Below the pieces are notes generated by a model. It searched no databases. It was not told where the DNA came from and saw only the letters and a list, made by a program, of their open reading frames with translations. Below, piece by piece: positions 36,953 through 44,145 of a stretch of DNA of 64,000 nucleotides. Source of the DNA: Eubacterium callanderi (GTDB taxonomy: Bacteria > Bacillota > Clostridia > Eubacteriales > Eubacteriaceae); contig NZ_FRBP01000017.1 of the NCBI RefSeq assembly GCF_900142645.1, positions 62,001-126,000 on the forward strand, given 5' to 3'. Both the position numbers and the translations under genes were made by a program. Every line of letters begins with the position of its first letter. Position 1 is the stretch's first letter.

Positions 36953-38362
36953 ATGAATATTGATACAACAGGTATTGAATATATTGTAAAAAAGGTAATG
37001 GATCAGATCGACTATGCTGAAGAAACCGGTGCTCCGGTAGTAGATGGCAAAGACGGCGTTTTCCAGACCATGGACGCTGCAATTGAAGCTGCTGCAGTTG
37101 CCCAGAAGGAGTATATGAAGAAACCATTGGCACTGCGTCGTCAGATGATTGCTGCAATGCGTGAAATCATGCTCAAAAAAGAAAATATTGAAACAATCTG
37201 CGCGATGGTTGTTGAAGAATCCGGTATGGGTAACTATGAACACAAGTTAGCTAAACACCGTCTTGCAACAACGGGTACACCGGGCGTTGAAGATTTATTG
37301 ACAGAAGCATGGGCTGGCGATGACGGCTGTACATTACTTGAGCTGTCACCATTCGGCGTAATCGGTGCGATTACACCGACCACAAACCCGAACGAAACCA
37401 TTGTTAACAACAGTATTGGTATGTTAGCTGCCGGCAATGCGGTTGTTTTCTCACCCCATCCAAAGGCATTAAAGACAAGCTTCTTATGTATTAAATTATT
37501 AAATGAAGCCATTGTTTCTGTTGGTGGTCCGAGAAACTTAATCGTAACCTGCGCTAACCCCACAATTGAAGCTGCTAACGAAATGATGGTTCATCCTAAA
37601 ATCAGAATGTTAGTTGCGACAGGTGGCCCAGGTGTTGTTAAAGCGGTTCTGTCCAGTGGTAAAAAAGCTATTGGCGCCGGCGCTGGTAACCCACCGGCAT
37701 TGGTTGACGAAACCGCAGATATCGAAAAAGCAGCAAAAGATATTATCGACGGCTGTTCTTTCGACAATAACCTGCCATGTATTGCAGAAAAAGAAGTTGT
37801 TGTTGTTGACCAGGTAGCAGACTATCTGATTTTCAACATGAAGAAAAACGGCGCATATGAAATTACAGACAAAAAAGCCATTGACGCTTTAGCCGATCTG
37901 GTTTGTCCTGAAGGCCGTCTGAGCCGTGACTTTGTTGGTAAATCTGCTAAATACATCGCAGCGGCAGCTGGCCTGGATGTTCCTGAAGACACACGCGTGT
38001 TAATCTGCGAAACTTCTAAAGATCATCTGTTGGCTGTAGAAGAACTGATGATGCCGATTCTTCCAATCGTTCGTGTTGCTAACGTTGATGAAGGTATCGA
38101 TGTTGCTGTTGAATTAGAACATGGAAACAGACACACCGCTATCATGCATTCCAAAAATGTAGATAAATTAACAGAAATGGCTAAGAGAATCCAGACGACC
38201 ATTTTCGTTAAAAATGGTCCATCCTACGCTGGTATTGGCTTTGGTGGTGAAGGTTATCCGACATTCACGATTGCAGGTCCGACCGGTGAAGGCTTAACAT
38301 CTGCTAAATCCTTCGCAAGAAGAAGAAGATGTGTGCTCGTTGGGGGATTCGATATTAAATAA
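36953..38362 (+). CDS. pduP: CoA-acylating propionaldehyde dehydrogenase PduP
   Basis: A 469-residue NAD-dependent enzyme that oxidises the aldehyde product of the dehydratase to acyl-CoA. The N-terminal 20 residues (TTGIEYIVKKVMDQIDYAEE) match the PduP encapsulation peptide. The aldehyde dehydrogenase body has the NAD-binding region and the catalytic Cys in FDNNLPCIAEKE. RBS CAGGAGGAAA is strong. No alcohol dehydrogenase (PduQ) follows, so NADH must be recycled otherwise, possibly by PduS. Confidence 0.95.
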   Translation: MNIDTTGIEYIVKKVMDQIDYAEETGAPVVDGKDGVFQTMDAAIEAAAVAQKEYMKKPLALRRQMIAAMREIMLKKENIETICAMVVEESGMGNYEHKLAKHRLATTGTPGVEDLLTEAWAGDDGCTLLELSPFGVIGAITPTTNPNETIVNNSIGMLAAGNAVVFSPHPKALKTSFLCIKLLNEAIVSVGGPRNLIVTCANPTIEAANEMMVHPKIRMLVATGGPGVVKAVLSSGKKAIGAGAGNPPALVDETADIEKAAKDIIDGCSFDNNLPCIAEKEVVVVDQVADYLIFNMKKNGAYEITDKKAIDALADLVCPEGRLSRDFVGKSAKYIAAAAGLDVPEDTRVLICETSKDHLLAVEELMMPILPIVRVANVDEGIDVAVELEHGNRHTAIMHSKNVDKLTEMAKRIQTTIFVKNGPSYAGIGFGGEGYPTFTIAGPTGEGLTSAKSFARRRRCVLVGGFDIK

Positions 38363-38382
38363 CAATAACAGGGGTGTTGCTC

Positions 38383-39708
38383 ATGAGCACAAATTTAGTT
38401 GAAATAGTCAAAAGCGCTGGTATTATTGGTGCCGGCGGGGCTGGCTTCCCAACCCATGTGAAAATCGACGCTGAAGTTGATACAGTTATTGTCAACGGTG
38501 CTGAATGTGAGCCTTTGTTAAGAGTTGACCAACAATTAATGGCCGAGAGAGCCCACCACATGCTGGTGGCTCTTCAGGCTGTTATGGATCATACTAAGGC
38601 AAAGGCAGGCATTGTCGGACTTAAAAAGAAATATGTCCCGGCCATTGGCGCTTTAAGACAGGACTTACCAAATTTTCCAAAAATCGACCTTCACATTATG
38701 AATAATTTCTATCCTGCCGGTGATGAACAAACACTGGTATATGAAACAACAGGGAGAATTGTTCCAGAGGGTGGAATTCCATTAAATGTTGGAACTTTAG
38801 TCATAAATGTAGAGACACTTCTCAATATTTATGATATAATGAACGAGGACAAGCCCGTAGTAGATAAATATATTACTGTTACGGGAGCAGTCCGCAATAA
38901 AATCACGACAAAGGTTCCACTTGGAATTACTGTTCGTGAAGCACTTGAGTTGGCTGGCGGAACAACCATTTCCGATTTTGTCATTATCAATGGTGGACCA
39001 ATGATGGGGAAAATTGTCGATATCGACTCCTACGTCACAAAGACCACAAAGGGCTTTATTGTTTTACCGAGCGATCATCCATTGATCGAATCAAAGACAA
39101 GAAGCATCCAGGATACGATAAAATTAGCCGGAATGGCGTGTATGCAGTGTAGTTTATGTACAGAAGTTTGTCCGAGACACAGTCTGGGACATAACCTTGA
39201 ACCACACAAGCTTATGCGAATCGCAGCCTATGGCTCAACTTGTGATACGACCACTCAAGCTACAAATGCTTTCTTATGCTGTGAATGTGGCTTATGTCAA
39301 TATGCGTGCGTTATGGATCTCCAGCCTTGGAAGTTCAATATCGCACTCAAGCGGGAATTAGGCAGCAAAGGCATCAAAAACCCACATCACAACAAACCTG
39401 AACAGGCTGATCCTTTCAGATCGGCAAAACAGTTTAACGTACATCGTTTAATTTCTCGTCTGGGTCTGGATGAATATGATCAACCAGCTCCGATGGTCGA
39501 TTGCGGCAAACAGTTTACTGAAGTAACCATTCAGCTGGCACAGCACATTGGTGCACCTGCTCAGCCGGTTGTCAGTGTAGGGGATGTTGTTGAAAAGGGA
39601 ACCCTGATCGGAGAAATCCCGGAAGGAAGCCTTGGCGCCCGTATTTTCGCAAGTATCGACGGTAAAGTAACTGCCGTCGAAGATGGTAAAATTACCATCC
39701 GGTCCTAA
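38383..39708 (+). CDS. pduS: PduS, RnfC-like cobalamin reductase
   Basis: A 441-residue flavin and iron-sulfur protein. It has an N-terminal NADH/FMN-binding region (GAGGAGFPTHVK, NGAECEPLL), an SLBB-like segment, two 4Fe-4S motifs (CMQCSLCTEVCPR and CCECGLCQYACVMD, about 248-310) and a C-terminal biotinyl-lipoyl-like fold. PduS is known to reduce cobalamin for PduO and can oxidise NADH. I chose ATG 38383 after GGGGTG; GTG 38374 is in frame but falls inside the binding site. Its electrons could pass to the shell protein PduT. Confidence 0.93.
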   Translation: MSTNLVEIVKSAGIIGAGGAGFPTHVKIDAEVDTVIVNGAECEPLLRVDQQLMAERAHHMLVALQAVMDHTKAKAGIVGLKKKYVPAIGALRQDLPNFPKIDLHIMNNFYPAGDEQTLVYETTGRIVPEGGIPLNVGTLVINVETLLNIYDIMNEDKPVVDKYITVTGAVRNKITTKVPLGITVREALELAGGTTISDFVIINGGPMMGKIVDIDSYVTKTTKGFIVLPSDHPLIESKTRSIQDTIKLAGMACMQCSLCTEVCPRHSLGHNLEPHKLMRIAAYGSTCDTTTQATNAFLCCECGLCQYACVMDLQPWKFNIALKRELGSKGIKNPHHNKPEQADPFRSAKQFNVHRLISRLGLDEYDQPAPMVDCGKQFTEVTIQLAQHIGAPAQPVVSVGDVVEKGTLIGEIPEGSLGARIFASIDGKVTAVEDGKITIRS

Positions 39709-39731
39709 ATAATTTAATAAGGGGGATAATT

Positions 39732-40673
39732 ATGGACTTTACAATGTTAATTACCGCGTTTGGCGGTGGTTTATTAGCTGCTGCTATCGGTGGTGTTCCT
39801 TCATTCGTATTTACAGGTTTAACTGTAATTGCTGCTATTTTTGGCGGAGAAGCTGGTGCTCCTATGATTGGTGCGTTAAGCTTTGGTTCTTTCTTTGGAC
39901 CTCACGTAGCATTCGGTGGTGCTGTAGCCGGTGCTGCATACGCTAAGACTAAAAACCTGTTAGACGACGGTCAGGATATCGTTACTCCATTATTCAAAAC
40001 TGGAGACGCTGGTGTTCTGTTAGTCGGTGGTGTATTTGGTATTATTGGTTTCTTAATTCAGTACTTATTAGGTGCCGTTCTTGGCGGAATGGTATTCAGC
40101 TATGCAGGTTGGACCGATACTGTTGCTTTAACAGTATTCATCTCTGACATCTTAGTACGTTTGATCTTCACAAAATCTGGTCTTACTGGTAAATATACTG
40201 GTACTGAAAAGAGAAAATACTTCCCAGAAGGCAAACGCTTAAGCTTCTTAATTATGGTAGGCTTAGGTATTGGTATTGCTATTGGTGGCTTAGCTGCTAC
40301 TTTAGGTCAGTTAGGTGTAGCTGGTTCTGATGAAGCTTTATACTTATTCAATAACATCGGTTCCATCGGTTTCGGTATCGCTGCTGTATCCCTGACGTTC
40401 TTATGTATGGGTCTTCCTTTAGAAGGATACCACCACGTAATTCTGCCAGCAGGCACAACAGCTATGATCGTTTTCGCTGCTACATTAAATCCATTCTTAG
40501 CAATCTTAGGTGGCGCTATCATGGGTATCATTACCTCTGTATGGGGCGAAGTAATGGCATTGACATTCAATAGCTATGCTGATTCTCATATTGACCCTCC
40601 AGCAGCTACTATCTGGGTATGGCAGTTAGTTAACTTTAGCCTGTTAATGATGTTATTACCATCAGTTCTTTAA
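39732..40673 (+). CDS. Polytopic membrane protein of the microcompartment operon, putative permease
   Basis: A 313-residue, very hydrophobic protein with about nine membrane segments, rich in Gly/Ala-containing helices (GGGLLAAAIGGVP, MIGALSFGSFFGPH, GGAIMGIITSVWGE). I do not recognise the family with certainty. It is not PduF (an aquaporin-type facilitator), since the NPA repeats are missing. Position between pduS and pduT and a strong GGGGG site suggest it imports the substrate or exports a product. Repeated short stretches with Gly-Gly-Ala may come from an internal duplication. Confidence 0.7.
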   Translation: MDFTMLITAFGGGLLAAAIGGVPSFVFTGLTVIAAIFGGEAGAPMIGALSFGSFFGPHVAFGGAVAGAAYAKTKNLLDDGQDIVTPLFKTGDAGVLLVGGVFGIIGFLIQYLLGAVLGGMVFSYAGWTDTVALTVFISDILVRLIFTKSGLTGKYTGTEKRKYFPEGKRLSFLIMVGLGIGIAIGGLAATLGQLGVAGSDEALYLFNNIGSIGFGIAAVSLTFLCMGLPLEGYHHVILPAGTTAMIVFAATLNPFLAILGGAIMGIITSVWGEVMALTFNSYADSHIDPPAATIWVWQLVNFSLLMMLLPSVL

Positions 40674-40747
40674 TTTTTTAATCTAGTAATTATACGTAAT
40701 TTGTAGCAAATAAGCATTGAATTCACAGTATAGAAAGAAGTGGTATT

Positions 40748-41296
40748 TTGAAAAAAGCAGTAGGTTTTATAGAATTTAAGAGTATTCCTATCGGCATCGA
40801 AGCCACTGATGATATGCTGAAAGCCGGAAATGTTGATTTAATGATGGCCTCTCCTTTATGTCCCGGGAAATATGTTACCATAATTTCCGGTGACGTAGGG
40901 GCCGTTCAGGCATCAATTAGAAACGGTGAGCACATCGGTGGAATCTATGTACTCGAATCCCACGTTATTCCGAACATTCATCCGGATGTATTGCCGGCTA
41001 TGTTAGGTGCGGGAGAAATCGAAGATGTCAAAGCTCTTGGTATCGTTGAAACAATTAATGCAATCTCTTCAATTATCGTTGGCGACGTGGCTGTTAAAGC
41101 TGCGAATGTCGAGCTGATTGAAATCAGAATAGCCAGAGGCTTGGGTGGTAAAGGTTTTGTATTATTGACTGGTGAGGTTGCTTCTGTTAAACAGGCGATT
41201 AAAGCCGCAGAGGCAGATATGCGCGATTTAGGTGTTATCACAAGTTACTCAGTAATCGCGTCACCGCATAAAGATATTAAGAAAGTCATTTTCTAA
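40748..41296 (+). CDS. pduT: Microcompartment trimeric shell protein PduT (4Fe-4S type)
   Basis: A 182-residue protein with two BMC domains. Cys38 lies in the pore loop (SPLCPGK), the position that in PduT binds a 4Fe-4S cluster on the threefold axis and may conduct electrons through the shell. It starts at TTG 40748. It is the last gene of the operon; a strong hairpin follows 10 bases after the stop. Together with PduS it would link redox inside to the cytosol. Confidence 0.94.
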   Translation: MKKAVGFIEFKSIPIGIEATDDMLKAGNVDLMMASPLCPGKYVTIISGDVGAVQASIRNGEHIGGIYVLESHVIPNIHPDVLPAMLGAGEIEDVKALGIVETINAISSIIVGDVAVKAANVELIEIRIARGLGGKGFVLLTGEVASVKQAIKAAEADMRDLGVITSYSVIASPHKDIKKVIF

Positions 41297-41306
41297 AACG
41301 CATGAA

Positions 41307-41345
41307 ATGTTTAGATGGAAGCTATTCCATCTAAACATCTTTTCA
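41307..41345 (+). terminator. Terminator of the microcompartment operon
   Basis: ATGTTTAGATGGA/TCCATCTAAACAT, a perfect 13-bp stem with a six-base loop and a weak CTTTTCAT tail. The T run is short, so some read-through into the ParA gene is possible. Confidence 0.75.
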
Positions 41346-41354
41346 TATACAGAC

Positions 41355-41409
41355 CTTTTATTTTTTATAAGCGATTATAGCACTATGATCTTTTATAAAA
41401 AATAAAAAG
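41355..41409. promoter_or_regulatory. AT-only inverted repeat before the ParA gene
   Basis: CTTTTATTTTTTATAA (41355-41370) and its inverted copy with one extra A (41393-41409) flank 22 bases and end 15 bases before the ParA start. It could be an autoregulatory operator, a stem blocking translation, or a landing site for the ParA system. No classical parS is seen. Confidence 0.5.
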
Positions 41410-41424
41410 ATAAGAGGGAACGAC

Positions 41425-42186
41425 GTGAAAACCATCAGTTTATTTAACTTAAAAGGCGGCTGCGGAAAAACCACATCTGTCATCAATCTCGGATATCTGC
41501 TGGGACAAAAGATAAAAGGAAAGGTGCTCTATATTGACTGCGATATGCAGAGCAACCTGACCAACTCTCTTATGGAGTACGATCTGGACCGTCCATGTAT
41601 CTATCATTTGTTTACTGACGAAAAAGAGGCTAAGGATGTTATCTATCAAGTAAGCGATAACATTGATATCATTCCTTCCAGTCTTCTGATGGCAACGATT
41701 GAGCCGCGGCTTGCAGGCATGTATGGACGTGAGTTTATTTTAAAACGCAAGCTTGAGGCAGTGGCAGACGATTATGAATACTGCATCATTGACTGTTCGC
41801 CGTCATTCAGTATTGTAACCACCAACGCGCTTGTTGTCACCGATGATATTTTCATTCCAGTGCAAACTGAGTATTATGCTGTGGACGGGGTGCATCTCTT
41901 GGAGGAAACTCTGGAATATATCAGCAAGTCACTGGGAATCAATAAGGATATTACCCTTCTTTTTGCAACACTTCATGATGTACGTAATAATATTAACAAT
42001 CTTCAATATGATAATTTAAAGGCGAGCTTTGGCGAGAAGTTTATGGATACTTATATCAGAAAGAATATCGCTCTGGTAGAGTCACCGATATTCAAGCAAT
42101 CTATTTTTGAGTATAAACCAAAGTCAAATGGCGCTGAAGATTATCTGAATTTATTTAAAGAAATAGAATCCAAAGGGGGCTTTTAA
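41425..42186 (+). CDS. ParA/Soj-family ATPase, candidate microcompartment-positioning (McdA-like) protein
   Basis: A 253-residue deviant Walker A ATPase. KGGCGKTT (residues 10-17) includes the signature lysine for dimerisation; the Walker A' region is DCDMQSN and Walker B is CIIDCSPS. There is no N-terminal DNA-binding domain, so it is of the Soj/McdA size class. It starts at GTG 41425. The next gene begins at the base after its stop and encodes a long charged helical protein. There is no ParB or parS, and the chromosomal soj-spo0J context is missing. ParA-type McdA ATPases space carboxysomes on the nucleoid, so the placement right after a shell operon suggests a similar role. Plain chromosome or plasmid partitioning remains possible. 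Confidence 0.85.
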   Translation: MKTISLFNLKGGCGKTTSVINLGYLLGQKIKGKVLYIDCDMQSNLTNSLMEYDLDRPCIYHLFTDEKEAKDVIYQVSDNIDIIPSSLLMATIEPRLAGMYGREFILKRKLEAVADDYEYCIIDCSPSFSIVTTNALVVTDDIFIPVQTEYYAVDGVHLLEETLEYISKSLGINKDITLLFATLHDVRNNINNLQYDNLKASFGEKFMDTYIRKNIALVESPIFKQSIFEYKPKSNGAEDYLNLFKEIESKGGF

Positions 42187-43137
42187 ATGGCTAGGAAAAG
42201 CAAATTAAAATCAGAATTAAAAACACATAATAGTACTATTAAAGAAAAAAATGAACTGGCTTCTAAGGTTTTGACAGATGAAAATTCTACTAATACGGGG
42301 GATAACGAAGTGGGAATCATCGACGATTTGAAGAAAAAGATTATGGGGGAACCGAAGGAAGAGGATCAGGTCTCTGCTGACAAGCTTGAAGCAGAAAAAC
42401 TGAAAGCCGAAGCCATCAAAAAGGAAAAGGAACTGGTCGAAAAGGCAGCTGAGGAAAAAGAAAAGAAAGCCGAAGCCGCTCGCCAGAGAGCTGAGGCTGA
42501 GGCCGCCGAAAAAGCGAAAAAAGAGGCTGAAGCTGTTGCCAAGGCAAAGGAAGCTGAAAAAAAGGCGAAAGAAGAGGCGGATCAGCAGGCCGCTAAGGAA
42601 GCCGCTGAAAAAGAAAAGGCAGAAAAATTGGCGGAACAAAAGGCAAAAGAAGCAGAAGCTGCAAAGAAGAAAGCTGAGGCAGAGTTAAAGAAAAAACAGC
42701 AAGCTGAGGCAAAAGCGAAAGCCGAGGCAGAGGCCAAGAAAAAAGCAGAGGAAGAAGCTGCTGCGAAAGCAAAAGCGGCTGAAGAAGCCCAGGCAAAGGC
42801 CAGGGAAGAAGCTGAGGCTAAGAAAAAAGCTGAGGAAGCCGCCAAGGCAAAAGAAAAGGCAGAAGCGGAAGCGAAAAAGCAGGCTGAGAAAGAAGCGGCC
42901 GCCAAAGCGAAAGCTGAAGAGGAAGCTAAGAAGAAGGCGGAAGCCGAAGAAAAACGGAAGGCCGAAGAAGCTAAAAAGAAAGAATTTGAACGGCAGGAAG
43001 CCATCCGTATCGAAAAAGAACGAAAAGAAAAAGAAGAGCAGGAAGCGCGCAATAAAGTCGAGGTTGAAGAAAAAGTTAAAAGAGAGTTGAAAGAAAAAAT
43101 GAAGAAGCTTCACGAGCTTCCCGATTATCTGCTTTAA
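42187..43137 (+). CDS. Long charged single-helix/coiled-coil protein, candidate ParA partner (McdB-like)
   Basis: A 316-residue soluble protein. A basic N-terminus (ARKSKLKSELK) and a disordered-looking stretch (about 15-70) precede a 200-residue Ala/Glu/Lys-rich helix (about 72-290) with almost no breaks, like a single alpha-helix or TolA-type stalk. A short C-terminal end follows (MKKLHELPDYLL). ParA partners typically stimulate ATPase through a basic N-terminal peptide, and McdB proteins are low-complexity and coiled, so this fits a partner role; homology to McdB cannot be claimed. It starts one base after the ParA gene and is followed by a terminator, so the two form a closed two-gene unit. 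Confidence 0.7.
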   Translation: MARKSKLKSELKTHNSTIKEKNELASKVLTDENSTNTGDNEVGIIDDLKKKIMGEPKEEDQVSADKLEAEKLKAEAIKKEKELVEKAAEEKEKKAEAARQRAEAEAAEKAKKEAEAVAKAKEAEKKAKEEADQQAAKEAAEKEKAEKLAEQKAKEAEAAKKKAEAELKKKQQAEAKAKAEAEAKKKAEEEAAAKAKAAEEAQAKAREEAEAKKKAEEAAKAKEKAEAEAKKQAEKEAAAKAKAEEEAKKKAEAEEKRKAEEAKKKEFERQEAIRIEKERKEKEEQEARNKVEVEEKVKRELKEKMKKLHELPDYLL

Positions 43138-43146
43138 ACATTATGC

Positions 43147-43180
43147 GATCCATACCAATAAAGGTATGGGTCTTTTTTAT
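43147..43180 (+). terminator. Terminator after the ParA/charged-helix pair
   Basis: CCATACC/GGTATGG stem with a six-base loop, followed by GTCTTTTTTATTT. Confidence 0.88.
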
Positions 43181-43229
43181 TTGCGCACAGAAGTGTCACA
43201 CTTTTTTCGTGATTTTTGCTAAAAGAATG

Positions 43230-43257
43230 TTTAGAAGTGGAAAGGGTCTTCTATAAT
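43230..43257 (+). promoter_or_regulatory. Promoter before the small membrane protein
   Basis: TTTAGA (43230-43235), 16 bases and a perfect TATAAT (43252-43257), 36 bases before the start codon. Confidence 0.6.
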
Positions 43258-43292
43258 AAGAGATACGCCATAATAGAGAAGGAGTAAAAAGG

Positions 43293-43652
43293 ATGGATAA
43301 GTTTACGAAAGGCCTTCTGGCTTTTCTGGGGATTATAATATTTATTATCAGCAGCAGCTTTTTTACTTATGTTAAGGAGATGGGATCTCTTCAGCTTGAC
43401 CAGGAGTTCGAGCAGAGAGAGGACAGGGGCAAAGATGAGAACACATCTGTTGAAGCGGGCGAGGAGACAGAAAAAGAGAATGCCCTGCTTTACAGCGGTG
43501 TGAGCGCCTATGAAGCTTATGCCAATGTTTCTGAAAAAGACCTGTACATAAAAATCCGGGATGTGGGCATGGCCTTGATTTTTCTGGTCGCCATTCTCGG
43601 ATCGGCGGCTTTGTTTTTTTCATTGAGAAAGGAAACGGATAAAGAAGAATAA
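43293..43652 (+). CDS. Small membrane protein, two helices, acidic middle
   Basis: A 119-residue protein with membrane segments at about 7-27 and 93-113. The intervening 60 residues are rich in Glu, Asp and Arg and probably face outside or form a short helix. GAAGGAG precedes ATG. The family is not recognised. It lies between the ParA unit and the VWA-MoxR genes, with its own promoter. No known partner. Confidence 0.7.
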   Translation: MDKFTKGLLAFLGIIIFIISSSFFTYVKEMGSLQLDQEFEQREDRGKDENTSVEAGEETEKENALLYSGVSAYEAYANVSEKDLYIKIRDVGMALIFLVAILGSAALFFSLRKETDKEE

Positions 43653-43729
43653 GACTTTTTTAAGGCAATGTGTCAAATTTTGCCGGAGGGGTATAAAGTA
43701 AATACTTATAAAATATAAGGAGTCATATC

Positions 43730-43999
43730 ATGAAAAAAATAAACCATTCAATCATTATAGCCATACTTTTATTTTGTTTAGCTTTTAGCCCACAGGCATT
43801 TGTCATGGCAAAGGAAGACGGAAATGCAGTGCCGCAGGCAGCAGTCCAAACCAGCGCAGGAAACCCAAATACCGGAATAGCGGAAAAGTTGGGAACAGGC
43901 GCAGTTCTGCTTCTGGCCGGGGGCGGTTCTCTTGCTGGAACGGTCATGTTAAAAAAATACCATAATGAACAGATTAAAAAAGAAAACCGGCACTGCTAA
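43730..43999 (+). CDS. Very short secreted protein with NPNTG sorting signal
   Basis: An 89-residue protein made almost wholly of export signals: a signal peptide (about 1-27), some 20 residues, then NPNTG near 46-50, a membrane helix and a basic tail KKYHNEQIKKEN. After processing, only about 20 residues would be displayed on the wall. RBS AAGGAG precedes ATG. Upstream, GTGTCA-N13-GGGTAT (43670-43694) resembles general-stress sigma-B-type promoters, which is tentative. The stop codon lies inside the loop of the terminator that follows. Function unknown. Confidence 0.75.
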   Translation: MKKINHSIIIAILLFCLAFSPQAFVMAKEDGNAVPQAAVQTSAGNPNTGIAEKLGTGAVLLLAGGGSLAGTVMLKKYHNEQIKKENRHC

Positions 44000-44017
44000 A
44001 TGCCGGTTTTGTGTTTT
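43983..44017 (+). terminator. Terminator overlapping the end of the small wall protein gene
   Basis: AAAACCGGCA/TGCCGGTTTT stem, loop containing the TAA stop codon, then GTGTTTTTT. Confidence 0.88.
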
Positions 44018-44145
44018 TTACAACAGCATTTACGGAGGCAGTATGTTAAAATAGAATAGCATTAATTTACCCGTTCATAGGGTGGCGAATTTAAAGAATA
44101 AATGATAAACTGGGGATATTATAAAAGAATATCGAGGAAAAGATA

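Noticed and set aside
39732-40673. PduF propanediol facilitator
   Set aside because: The protein lacks the two NPA motifs of the aquaporin/glycerol-facilitator family.
42582-43113. Minus-strand frames rich in Phe/Leu/Ser opposite the charged-helix gene
   Set aside because: They arise from translating GAA/AAG/GCA repeats backwards; no start site or family resemblance.
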